Assembly: GCA_045656005.1 (NCBI GenBank)
Contig: JAZOQG010000011.1
Span: 1 to 61,384, forward strand
Origin: JAZNQN01 sp045656005
GTDB lineage: Bacteria; Bacillota; Clostridia; UMGS1883; UMGS1540
Direction: 5' to 3'
DNA: 61,384 nt
A program made the position numbers and the translations under genes. The notes under the pieces were generated by a model, which saw only the letters and a list, made by a program, of their open reading frames with translations, made no database searches and was not told where the DNA came from. Shown in pieces: positions 1 to 7,038 of the stretch (position 1 is the first letter of the stretch; every line of letters starts with the position of its first letter).

Positions 1-1291
1 TTATGGGCATTACAGGTCCTGTTCCCAAAAGTCCGCCAAACTGGACAATGTCGCCAACCTTTTTGCCGGGGGCAGGGATAATTCTTACGGCTGTTGTTTT
101 TGTATTTACCATGCCGATTGCCGCTTCGTCTGCAATAAGACCCGAAATGGTTTCGGCAGATGTGTCACCTGGAACTACAACCATGTCAATTCCCACAGAG
201 CAAACGCAAGTCATAGCCTCAAGCTTTTCAAGAGATAATGCTCCGCATTTAACTGCTTCAATCATGCCTGCATCTTCGCTTACGGGGATAAACGCACCGC
301 TTAAACCTCCAACGTAGGAAGAAGCCATAACACCGCCTTTTTTAACTGCGTCGTTTAAAAGTGCTAATGCCGCAGTAGTGCCCGGAGCACCGCACTTCTC
401 AAGTCCCATTTCCTCTAAAATGTATGCAACGCTGTCGCCAACTGCAGGAGTGGGGGCGAGTGAAAGGTCAACAATACCAAATGGAACCCCAAGTCTTTTT
501 GAAGCCTCTGATGCTACAAGCTGACCCATTCTTGTTATTTTAAAAGCAGTTTTCTTTATTGTTTCTGCAACAGTTCCAAAATCTTTTCCTGAAACCTTTT
601 CCAAAGCACATTTAACAACACCGGGACCGCTTACCCCGACATTTATAACAGCTTCCCCTTCGCCTACACCGTGAAAAGCACCTGCCATAAAGGGATTGTC
701 TTCAACTGCATTTGCAAAAACCACCAGCTTTGCACATGCAAAACCGTCCTGCTCTTTAGAAAGCTCTGCCGCCGTCTTTATAATTCTTCCCATCTGCGCT
801 ACTGCGTCCATGTTGATACCCGCTTTTGTAGAGCCTATGTTTACGCTTCCGCAAACTCTGTTTGTGGTTGAAAGGGCTTCGGGAATTGATTCTATGAACT
901 CTCTGTCGCCTCTTGTATAACCTTTTTGTACAAGGGCACTGTATCCGCCTATGAAGTTTACTCCCGTAGTATCTGCCGCTTTATCGAGTGCACGGGCAAA
1001 TTTAATATAGTCACCGCAGCTTCCGGAAACCATTGAAATAGGAGTTACGGAAATACGCTTGTTAATTATCGGAATACCAAATTCCTTTTCAATATCTTCG
1101 CCCGTTTTAACAAGGTTTTCTGCCAAACGTGTGATTTTGTCATAAACCTTTTGGGAGCAAATAGAGGCATCGTCTCCTATGCAGTCGAGTAAGGAAATGC
1201 CCATTGTAATTGTTCTTATATCAAGATTTTCCTCTTTTATCATGTTAAGAGTTTCCATGATTTCAAAGGGATTGATAGTTTTAAAAGCCAT
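1..1291 (-). CDS. UPF0210 (PFL/DUF711) family protein, 3' end cut by window
   Basis: The frame opens at an ATG whose complement lies at 1289-1291 and runs without a stop to the window edge, about 430 codons. The family is usually about 450 residues, so only the C-terminal tip is missing. It begins MAFKTINPFEIMETLNM and shows conserved stretches such as GISLLDCIGDD, NFIGGYSALVQKG, INVGVSGPGV and DLSLAPTP. UPF0210 proteins are soluble and resemble the glycyl-radical enzyme fold in outline, but their role is unknown. The gene lies 13 bp after a UPF0237 ACT-domain gene, the partner seen with it in many Firmicutes and Archaea, so both are likely cotranscribed from the promoter at 1607-1635. Family assignment is confident; function is not known. 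Confidence 0.9.
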   Translation of the reverse strand, partial: MAFKTINPFEIMETLNMIKEENLDIRTITMGISLLDCIGDDASICSQKVYDKITRLAENLVKTGEDIEKEFGIPIINKRISVTPISMVSGSCGDYIKFARALDKAADTTGVNFIGGYSALVQKGYTRGDREFIESIPEALSTTNRVCGSVNIGSTKAGINMDAVAQMGRIIKTAAELSKEQDGFACAKLVVFANAVEDNPFMAGAFHGVGEGEAVINVGVSGPGVVKCALEKVSGKDFGTVAETIKKTAFKITRMGQLVASEASKRLGVPFGIVDLSLAPTPAVGDSVAYILEEMGLEKCGAPGTTAALALLNDAVKKGGVMASSYVGGLSGAFIPVSEDAGMIEAVKCGALSLEKLEAMTCVCSVGIDMVVVPGDTSAETISGLIADEAAIGMVNTKTTAVRIIPAPGKKVGDIVQFGGLLGTGPVMPI

Positions 1292-1304
1292 GTTTTTTCA
1301 CCCC

Positions 1305-1574
1305 TTATATTCTGTGCATGGAATTGAATAAATCCTCATGCTTTATGGAAATCGAAACCCCAAGCTCGTCTCCGCATCTATTTAGCTCTTCAGAAATTTC
1401 TGCAACCTTTTTGGAGCTTTTTGAAAGGTCAACAAGCATTATCATGGTAAAAACATCCTGCATAATAGTCTGGGAAATATCTAAAATGTTGATACTGTTT
1501 TCTGCAAGTAGTGTGCTTACCTTTGAAATAATGCCGACTCTGTCATCACCGAGCACAGTAATTATTGCTCTCAT
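1305..1574 (-). CDS. UPF0237 ACT-domain protein
   Basis: This 89-residue protein is essentially one ACT domain. It starts MRAIITVLGDDRVGIISKVS, where the DRVGII turn is the usual ligand-binding loop of ACT folds, and a second half resembles the beta-alpha-beta repeat. ACT domains bind small ligands, often amino acids, and regulate partners. The ATG is preceded by GTGAGGCG as a ribosome binding site. UPF0237 is typically cotranscribed with UPF0210, as here, so it probably senses a ligand for that protein. The ligand is unknown. Length matches the family. Confidence 0.9.
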   Translation of the reverse strand: MRAIITVLGDDRVGIISKVSTLLAENSINILDISQTIMQDVFTMIMLVDLSKSSKKVAEISEELNRCGDELGVSISIKHEDLFNSMHRI

Positions 1575-1606
1575 TAATATCGCCTCACAATTTAATATAA
1601 TAATTC

Positions 1607-1635
1607 ATTTTATCATAATAAGAAGAATTTGTAAA
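1607..1635 (-). promoter_or_regulatory. Sigma-A type promoter for the UPF0237-UPF0210 pair
   Basis: On the minus strand TTTACA (complement of 1630-1635) and TAAAAT (complement of 1607-1612) are separated by 17 bp. The start codon follows about 30 bp downstream. Confidence 0.65.
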
Positions 1636-1665
1636 CAAAAACTTGTTGCCATAAAGGCAACAAGT
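1636..1665 (-). terminator. Intrinsic terminator of the ribbon-helix-helix gene
   Basis: A perfect 10-bp stem (1641-1650 with 1656-1665, loop ATAAA) lies directly after the stop codon at 1666. In the minus-strand reading it is followed by TTTTTGTTT. It shields the next minus-strand promoter from read-through. Confidence 0.85.
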
Positions 1666-1839
1666 TTATTCTTCCTCTTCGATATTTTGTAGTGCAACAC
1701 GCACTGCCTCGATAACAAATGCACTAAATGTGCAGGTGGTTCCTGTTATAGCTTTTTCTACATCTTCTATAACATCATTTGGAAACCTTATACTTTTATT
1801 GGTTGTTGGCGGAATTGCTGGTATTTTAAATTTTCTCAT
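1666..1839 (-). CDS. Small ribbon-helix-helix (CopG/Arc-like) DNA-binding protein
   Basis: This 57-residue reading frame begins MRKFKIPAIPPTTNKSIRFP and is preceded by GAGGTGATT as a ribosome binding site. The segment KSIRFPNDVIEDVEKAI followed by TFSAFVIEAVRVAL has the pattern of a short beta strand and two helices, as in Arc/CopG or YlcI/YnfO-type proteins. Such proteins dimerise and insert the beta strand into the major groove, usually at inverted repeats, and often repress their own gene or a neighbour. It is divergent from a Cys-rich mini-protein at 1964, and the shared 124-bp region holds an inverted repeat overlapping that gene's -35 box. It has its own terminator. No toxin gene is adjacent in the same operon, so a classical toxin-antitoxin pair is not supported. 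Confidence 0.75.
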   Translation of the reverse strand: MRKFKIPAIPPTTNKSIRFPNDVIEDVEKAITGTTCTFSAFVIEAVRVALQNIEEEE

Positions 1840-1890
1840 AAATAATCACCTCTGTAATACAATTATATGTATTTTTACACACATTGTATG

Positions 1891-1908
1891 TGCAACAAAT
1901 GTGTTGCA
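1891..1908. promoter_or_regulatory. Inverted repeat, candidate RHH operator
   Basis: TGCAACA (1891-1897) and TGTTGCA (1902-1908) form a perfect 7-bp inverted repeat with a 4-bp centre. The right arm overlaps the -35 box of the plus-strand promoter at 1904-1932. The position fits a repressor site for the divergently encoded ribbon-helix-helix protein; binding is inferred. Confidence 0.5.
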
Positions 1909-1932
1909 ATATATTCCGGAATGTGCTATAAT
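1904..1932 (+). promoter_or_regulatory. Sigma-A promoter of the Cys-rich mini-protein gene
   Basis: TTGCAA (1904-1909), a 17-bp spacer and a perfect TATAAT (1927-1932). The start codon is at 1964, preceded by GAGGTGG. Confidence 0.8.
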
Positions 1933-1963
1933 AACATCACAAGATTACATATGAGGTGGAAAT

Positions 1964-2170
1964 ATGATTATAAAAAATGAAGACGGATTTATTTTGACAC
2001 CAAGTTTAAACGGGAAAGAGTGTAGGCATGACGGAGAGCATTTCGATGAGAGTGGAAATCTTTTTGACTGTCATTGCGGAGAATGCAGTTATTACTTAAA
2101 CTGTTTTGGTCATGAGGTAGAAGACTATTTTAAAAATGAAATTAATAAAAGATTAATAAACAAAAAATAA
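1964..2170 (+). CDS. Cys/His-rich mini-protein of unknown function
   Basis: This 68-residue protein has a strong ribosome binding site (GAGGTGG), its own promoter and its own terminator, so it is very probably a real gene. Five Cys and several His cluster in a pattern C-x-H-x3-H then C-H-C-x2-C-x6-C (residues about 20-48), which suggests a small zinc-binding knuckle. The flanks are acidic at the N-terminus and lysine-rich at the C-terminus. There is no signal peptide or membrane segment. It is divergent from a ribbon-helix-helix gene that may control it. I do not recognise the family and assign no function. Confidence 0.7.
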   Translation: MIIKNEDGFILTPSLNGKECRHDGEHFDESGNLFDCHCGECSYYLNCFGHEVEDYFKNEINKRLINKK

Positions 2171-2198
2171 TCCGAACTCAAAGTTCGGATTATTTTTT
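2166..2198 (+). terminator. Intrinsic terminator after the mini-protein gene
   Basis: A 13-bp stem (2166-2178 with 2182-2194, loop CAA) overlaps the stop codon and runs into a T-rich tail. Confidence 0.85.
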
Positions 2199-2199
2199 C

Positions 2200-2420
2200 T
2201 AGGGAATAGGAAAAAATGTTTCAGAACGGACAGACTGCGACGAAGTTGTATATAGATACTACGATGGAGCAGTCTGTCCGTAGCAAAAAGGCGTAAAAAT
2301 ATAGGGAAATCTCAATTGATGAGATTTCCCTACTGAATAAGTTAATTTAATGTTTTAAAAAACACTATATTATTATAAAATCTTGCCTTTTTGCGTTCTG
2401 GACTTTTTTAACATTCCCTA
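2200..2420 (-). repeat. Structured interspersed repeat, copy 1, abutting the groEL stop codon
   Basis: This 221-bp element is a diverged copy of the one at 28328-28561, in the opposite orientation. Read on the minus strand it begins with TAGGGAATGTTAAAAAA immediately after the groEL stop and ends CTATTCCCTA. It can fold as follows: a terminal stem of AGGGAAT with ATTCCCT; CAGAAC with GTTCTG; GCAAAAAGGC with GCCTTTTTGC enclosing a 12-bp hairpin (2303-2314 with 2320-2331) followed by a U-rich stretch; and a 12-bp stem (2227-2238 with 2269-2280) capped by a variable loop. Several differences from copy 2 preserve pairing. It contains no reading frame. It may be a MITE-like mobile repeat, a 3' UTR RNA element, or both; the inner hairpin could terminate groEL transcription. 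Confidence 0.8.
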
Positions 2421-4049
2421 TTAGTACATTCCGCCCATTCCGCCGCCCATAGGTGGTGCAGCAGGAGCCTCTGGTGCAGGCTTATCAGCAACAATGCTTT
2501 CTGTTGTGAGTACCATAGATGCAACTGATGCAGCATTTTTAAGTGCACTTCTTGTAACCTTTGTCGGGTCAACAATACCATTTGCAACCATATCCATAAA
2601 TTCGCCTGTGAGAGCATTGTAACCGATACCCTTTTCAGAGTTTCTTACTTTGTCAGCGATTACGCTGCCTTCAATACCTGCATTTTCTGCAATCTGTTTA
2701 ACAGGCTCGGAAAGTGATTTGTAAACAATCATAGCACCTGTTTTTTCGTCACCCTCGAGAGTGTTTACGAGTGCTTCAACTGTGTCCATAGCATCAACGT
2801 AAGCGGTTCCACCACCCGGGATAATACCTTCTTCAACTGCGGCTCTTGTAGCTGCAAGTGCATCTTCAACACGGAGCTTCATTTCTTTCATTTCAGCTTC
2901 TGTTGCTGCACCAACTTTGATAACACCAACACCGCCTGAAAGTTTAGCAAGTCTTTCCTGAAGTTTTTCAATATCAAATTCTGAAGTTGATTCTTCAATC
3001 TGTGCTTTAATCTGCATAACTCTTGATTTGATAGCTTCGCTGTCGCCTGCACCGTCAACAATAATAGTGTTTTCTTTCTGAACTTTAATCTGACGGGCAG
3101 TACCGAGCATGTCAAGAGTTGTTTCCTTAAGGTCAAGACCGAGCTCTTCGGAAATTACCTGACCGCCTGTAAGGATAGCAATATCTTCGAGCATTGCTTT
3201 TCTTCTGTCACCAAAGCCGGGAGCTTTAACTGCAACGCATGTAAATGTTCCGCGAAGCTTGTTAACAATGAGAGTAGAAAGTGCTTCGCCTTCCAAATCT
3301 TCTGCAATGATAAGAAGTTTTTTGCCTGACTGAACAATCTGCTCAAGTAAAGGAAGAATTTCCTGAACGTTTGAGATTTTCTTGTCTGTTATAAGAATAA
3401 GGGCATCATCCAAAACTGCTTCCATTTTCTCTGTGTCTGTAACCATGTAAGGTGTGATGTATCCACGGTCGAACTGCATACCTTCAACAACTTCGCTGTA
3501 GGTAAGAGCAGTTTTGCTTTCTTCGATTGTGATAACGCCGTCGCCTTTAACTTTTTCCATAGCTTCTGCAATGAGCTTACCGATTTCTTCGTCGTTTGCG
3601 GAAATAGAAGCAACTCTTGCGATATCTTCCTGACCTTTAACCTTGCGGCTTGCGGAAGTGAGATATTCCATAACAGCATCAACTGCTTTTGAAATACCAC
3701 GTCTTATAATCATTGGGTTTGCACCTGCTGCAACGTTTTTAAGACCTTCATGGATAAGAGCCTGTGCTAAAAGTGTAGCAGTTGTTGTGCCATCACCTGC
3801 AACGTCGTTTGTTTTTGTTGCAACTTCTTTTACAAGCTGTGCACCCATGTTTTCAAATGCATCTTCAAGTTCAACATCTTTAGCTATTGTAACACCGTCG
3901 TTTGTGATTAAGGGAGAGCCGAACTTTTTGTCAAGTACAACGTTTCTGCCCTTAGGACCAAGTGTAACTTTAACTGTATTTGCAAGCTGATTTATGCCAG
4001 CTTCAAGACTGCGGCGAGCTTCTTCGCCAAATAAAATCTGTTTAGCCAT
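2421..4049 (-). CDS. groEL: Chaperonin GroEL (60 kDa)
   Basis: The 542-residue length is typical for the family. The protein forms the double heptameric ring that, with GroES, gives ATP-driven protein folding in the cytoplasm. Visible hallmarks are TLGPKGRNVVLDKKFG at the N-terminus, GDGTTTATLLAQ for ATP binding, the apical segment, AATEAEMKEMKLRVEDAL, GGGTAYVDAM, and the Gly/Met-rich tail ending GGGMGGMY. It follows groES by 20 bp and shares its CIRCE-controlled promoter. The stop codon is directly joined to a structured repeat. Confidence 0.98.
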   Translation of the reverse strand: MAKQILFGEEARRSLEAGINQLANTVKVTLGPKGRNVVLDKKFGSPLITNDGVTIAKDVELEDAFENMGAQLVKEVATKTNDVAGDGTTTATLLAQALIHEGLKNVAAGANPMIIRRGISKAVDAVMEYLTSASRKVKGQEDIARVASISANDEEIGKLIAEAMEKVKGDGVITIEESKTALTYSEVVEGMQFDRGYITPYMVTDTEKMEAVLDDALILITDKKISNVQEILPLLEQIVQSGKKLLIIAEDLEGEALSTLIVNKLRGTFTCVAVKAPGFGDRRKAMLEDIAILTGGQVISEELGLDLKETTLDMLGTARQIKVQKENTIIVDGAGDSEAIKSRVMQIKAQIEESTSEFDIEKLQERLAKLSGGVGVIKVGAATEAEMKEMKLRVEDALAATRAAVEEGIIPGGGTAYVDAMDTVEALVNTLEGDEKTGAMIVYKSLSEPVKQIAENAGIEGSVIADKVRNSEKGIGYNALTGEFMDMVANGIVDPTKVTRSALKNAASVASMVLTTESIVADKPAPEAPAAPPMGGGMGGMY

Positions 4050-4069
4050 TTTTATTGTCTCCTTCTAAA

Positions 4070-4354
4070 TTATAAAACTATTGCGAGAATATCGCTTTGT
4101 CTTAAAATAATGTATTCTGTGCCATCGAGCTTTACTTCTGTTCCTGCATATTTGCTCATCAAAACGCGGTCACCAACAGAAAGCTCCATTTTGATTTCTT
4201 TTCCGTCAACAACTCCGCCCGGGCCTACTGCCAAAACTTCAGCCATCTGTGGTTTTTCTTTAGCTGCTCCGGGCAAAACGATGCCGCTTTTTGTTGTTTC
4301 TTCGCTCTCAAGCATTTTAATTACTACTCTGTCTGCAAGTGGTTTAATGTTCAT
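4070..4354 (-). CDS. groES: Co-chaperonin GroES (10 kDa)
   Basis: A 94-residue co-chaperonin that caps GroEL as a heptamer. It begins MNIKPLADRVVIKM, has the mobile loop EETTKSGIVLPGAAKEKPQ and ends YIILRQSDILAIV, all typical. It is the first gene of the groES-groEL operon, with GGAGG ahead of its ATG and a CIRCE element 22 bp upstream. Expression should therefore be held down by HrcA and induced by heat or misfolded protein; hrcA itself is not in the window. Confidence 0.98.
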   Translation of the reverse strand: MNIKPLADRVVIKMLESEETTKSGIVLPGAAKEKPQMAEVLAVGPGGVVDGKEIKMELSVGDRVLMSKYAGTEVKLDGTEYIILRQSDILAIVL

Positions 4355-4375
4355 ATTCTTTTACCTCCTATCATT

Positions 4376-4402
4376 TTAGCACTCAACACCCCTGAGTGCT
4401 AA
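4376..4402. promoter_or_regulatory. CIRCE operator (HrcA binding site)
   Basis: TTAGCACTC (4376-4384), a 9-bp spacer and GAGTGCTAA (4394-4402) match the CIRCE consensus exactly. It lies between the groE promoter and the groES start codon. Confidence 0.97.
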
Positions 4403-4410
4403 CAATGGAT

Positions 4411-4438
4411 ATAATACCACATTTTACCTTATATTCAA
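4411..4438 (-). promoter_or_regulatory. Promoter of groES-groEL
   Basis: On the minus strand TTGAAT (complement of 4433-4438), a 16-bp spacer and TATTAT (complement of 4411-4416), just upstream of CIRCE. Confidence 0.65.
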
Positions 4439-4617
4439 AACGCGATTTTGGCACAAAAAATAAAGTTTTCTAAATAATACTTCTGTTTTCTTCTGTTTCC
4501 TTTTGATTTCTAAATATTTGTGTTTTCTCGGAATTTAAAATTTATTCATATTTACCTCTTGATGTGAACATTTTGTAAATTTACATTTAATATAGAATAA
4601 AATGAACATTTTTAATA

Positions 4618-4646
4618 TTGACAAATAAAAAATATAACTGTAAACT
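4618..4646 (+). promoter_or_regulatory. Possible promoter of the efflux operon
   Basis: A perfect TTGACA (4618-4623), a 17-bp spacer and a weak -10 TAAACT (4641-4646). The rest of the region between 4440 and 4617 is AT-rich with no other recognisable element. Confidence 0.45.
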
Positions 4647-4675
4647 GAAAACACTTGATATTTGGAGGTAGCTTT

Positions 4676-6355
4676 ATGGAGCGAAGAATTTTGGTGGTGA
4701 AGGAAAAATTTAAAAAGCCTTCCCGAAAAACAATAATTATAGCTATAATATGTTTGGTTTTGGCAGTAGCCCTTGCAGTAGGATTTGCCCTTAAGAAAAA
4801 GGATAAGCCTGTTGACAACATAAAGCAGATGATAGTTAAAGTGACAAAAGGAAATATTTTAAATGTTGTTGAGGGAAGCGGAGTTTTGGAGGCTAATGAG
4901 CAATATGACATCACAAGTTTGGTGTCAGGTGATATTATTGCCGATTATTTCGCTGAAGGTGACATGGTAGAAAAAGATATGGTGCTTTATCAGATAGATT
5001 CCAAATCCATTGAGAAAAATATAGATAAATCGCAAAATCAGATTACACAATCGCAACTTTCGTATAACGAAGCAATAAAAAATCTTGAAGATTTAAATTG
5101 TCCATCGCCTTGCGGTGGTACTATTACAAATATGTATGTGAAAAAGGGTGACAAAATTTCAAACGGCACAAAAATATGCGATATAGTTAATAATGAAACA
5201 ATGACTCTTACACTTCCGTTTATCGCATCTCAGGCAGATACACTCTACATAGGGCAAAATGCAAGGGTTGAAATCCTTGGTGACAGCGGAATGTACAGCG
5301 GAACCGTTGTGGGAATATCAGGCGGAAGTCAGACAAATTCCTTTGGCGTCGCAATTAAAAAGGTAGAAATAAGTGTTCAAAACCCAGGAGGTATATCAGA
5401 AAACGATACTGCAACCGCGGTAGTTGGAGGTGTTGCATGTAATGCTCCGGGGAATTTTGAATATGCAGAAAATCAGACAGTTTTGGCAGAGGTTTCAGGG
5501 ACAGTTGAAAGACTTAACTTTATGGAAGGCGACAAAGTTTATAAAGGTAATTCCATTATAAAAATAAATAATGACAGTATAGAAAATCAGGTAACAAACG
5601 CAGGTCTTGCACTTAATAATGCCCAACTTTCACTCGGTGACCTTAAAGACGATTTGGAGCAGTACGCAATTAAAGCACCGATTTCAGGAAAAATAATTCA
5701 GAAAAATTCCAAAGCAGGAGATAAACTCGGGGCAGGCTCACAAAACAACAGTAATGTAATGGCAGTAGTTGCAGACCTTTCGCAGTTTAAACTTACTATT
5801 AATATAGACGAGCTTGAGGTCTCATCTCTTTCGGTAGGGCAGAAGGCTATGGTAACTGTTGATGCACTTGATGGCAGAACATTTGAAGGCACAGTAAATA
5901 ACATAAGTATTATAGGAACATCTTCAAACGGTGTTACAACATATCCTGTTGAAATCGTTATTCCTGCAATGCCCGATGCTAATCTTATTCCCGGAATGAA
6001 TGTTGATGCTACAATAATTATAGAAGAAAAACGTGATATTCTCCTCTTGCCCGCGGCAGCAGTAAGCCGTGGTAACACAGTTTTGAAAGACGGAGAAAAA
6101 GTAGAAGTTAAGATAGGAATTACAGACGGAAAGATGGTTGAAATTTTAAGCGGACTCAAAGAAGGAGACGAAGTAACCATAGAAAGCGTTCGTCAGATGT
6201 CGGGAGAAAATCCGATGGGCGGCATGATGGGCGGAGGAATGCCCTCTATGGGAGGTTCGATGCCAAGAATGGGAGGCTCAATGCCATCAGGAATGGGTGG
6301 TATGGGTTCAGGCAGAAGCATGGGTTCAATGCCCGGCGGAGGCATGATGCGATGA
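4676..6355 (+). CDS. Efflux periplasmic-adaptor-like (HlyD/MacA) subunit with Met/Gly-rich tail
   Basis: The ATG at 4676 follows GGAGG; an in-frame ATG 7 codons earlier lacks spacing from a binding site. The 559-residue product has a basic N-terminus and one membrane anchor (residues about 17-36), then biotinyl/lipoyl-like hairpin halves (DIIADYFAEGDMVEKD and GTVERLNFMEGDKVYKG), a short coiled-coil segment, and beta-barrel and membrane-proximal domains ending KEGDEVTIES. It should link an ABC transporter in the membrane to the cell surface. The last 45 or so residues are almost only Met, Gly, Ser and Pro, which is unusual for MacA-like adaptors and could bind metal (inference). It overlaps the ATPase gene by 4 bp, forming an operon with the next three genes. 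Confidence 0.85.
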   Translation: MERRILVVKEKFKKPSRKTIIIAIICLVLAVALAVGFALKKKDKPVDNIKQMIVKVTKGNILNVVEGSGVLEANEQYDITSLVSGDIIADYFAEGDMVEKDMVLYQIDSKSIEKNIDKSQNQITQSQLSYNEAIKNLEDLNCPSPCGGTITNMYVKKGDKISNGTKICDIVNNETMTLTLPFIASQADTLYIGQNARVEILGDSGMYSGTVVGISGGSQTNSFGVAIKKVEISVQNPGGISENDTATAVVGGVACNAPGNFEYAENQTVLAEVSGTVERLNFMEGDKVYKGNSIIKINNDSIENQVTNAGLALNNAQLSLGDLKDDLEQYAIKAPISGKIIQKNSKAGDKLGAGSQNNSNVMAVVADLSQFKLTINIDELEVSSLSVGQKAMVTVDALDGRTFEGTVNNISIIGTSSNGVTTYPVEIVIPAMPDANLIPGMNVDATIIIEEKRDILLLPAAAVSRGNTVLKDGEKVEVKIGITDGKMVEILSGLKEGDEVTIESVRQMSGENPMGGMMGGGMPSMGGSMPRMGGSMPSGMGGMGSGRSMGSMPGGGMMR

Positions 6356-7038
6356 TAGAATTTCGTGACATATATAAAATTTATGGCGAAGGAGAAGGCG
6401 AAAGCGAAGTAAGAGCAGTTGACGGAGTTTCGTTTTTTATAGACCGTGGCGAATTCGTTGGAATTGTAGGCGCATCAGGCTCAGGAAAAAGTACCTGCAT
6501 GAATATTATAGGGTGCCTTGATACTCCGACAAGAGGAACATATCTTCTAAATGGAACAGATGTAAGCACTATGAACCCAAAAGAGCTTGCACATGTTCGT
6601 AACCGTGAACTCGGCTTTATCTTTCAGCAGTATAATCTTATTCCAAAACTTACGATACTTGAAAATGTTGAATTACCTTTGCTTTATAAAGGACTTTCAC
6701 AAAGTGAACAGAGACGCCTTGCACTTGATGCCCTTGAAAGAGTAGGTCTTGCGGACAGGATAAAAAAATTTCCGTCTCAGCTTTCGGGCGGTCAGCAACA
6801 GAGGGTTTCTATTGCCCGTGCCCTTGCGGGAAAACCTCCCGTAATACTTGCGGATGAGCCGACTGGTGCTCTCGACTCTAAAACAGGCAGAGAAGTTTTA
6901 GATTTTATTAAAAAACTAAATGATGACGGAACAACCATAGTTTTAATTACCCATGATAATTCCATTGCCGCACAGTGCCCAAGAGTTATGCGAATTCATG
7001 ACGGCAAAATTATAGAGGATATAAGGAGGCAGAAATGA
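6352..7038 (+). CDS. ABC transporter ATP-binding protein, MacB/LolD type
   Basis: The 228-residue protein is a complete nucleotide-binding domain. It shows Walker A GASGSGKST, the Q-loop FQQYNLIPKLT, the signature LSGGQQQR, Walker B VILADEPTGALD and the switch histidine in LITHD. These ATPases dimerise under a MacB-like permease and drive mechanotransmission-type export of peptides, antibiotics or lipoproteins. The start codon overlaps the adaptor stop (ATGA) and its own stop overlaps the permease start, so the subunits are translationally coupled. Substrate is not predictable. Confidence 0.95.
   Translation: MIEFRDIYKIYGEGEGESEVRAVDGVSFFIDRGEFVGIVGASGSGKSTCMNIIGCLDTPTRGTYLLNGTDVSTMNPKELAHVRNRELGFIFQQYNLIPKLTILENVELPLLYKGLSQSEQRRLALDALERVGLADRIKKFPSQLSGGQQQRVSIARALAGKPPVILADEPTGALDSKTGREVLDFIKKLNDDGTTIVLITHDNSIAAQCPRVMRIHDGKIIEDIRRQK

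Noticed and set aside
1666..2170. Classical type II toxin-antitoxin operon
   Set aside because: The two genes are divergent rather than cotranscribed, and the second protein lacks a RelE, MazF, PIN or HEPN-like pattern.
2198..2422. Target-site duplication flanking the structured repeat
   Set aside because: Copy 1 ends in TA on both sides, but copy 2 does not show a matching direct repeat, so transposition cannot be shown from two copies.
2421..2617. Other-frame open stretches inside groEL, mcsA, clpC, carB and the efflux genes, such as 5698-6180 minus and 28012-28194 minus
   Set aside because: They overlap strongly conserved genes, lack ribosome sites and have no recognisable protein features.
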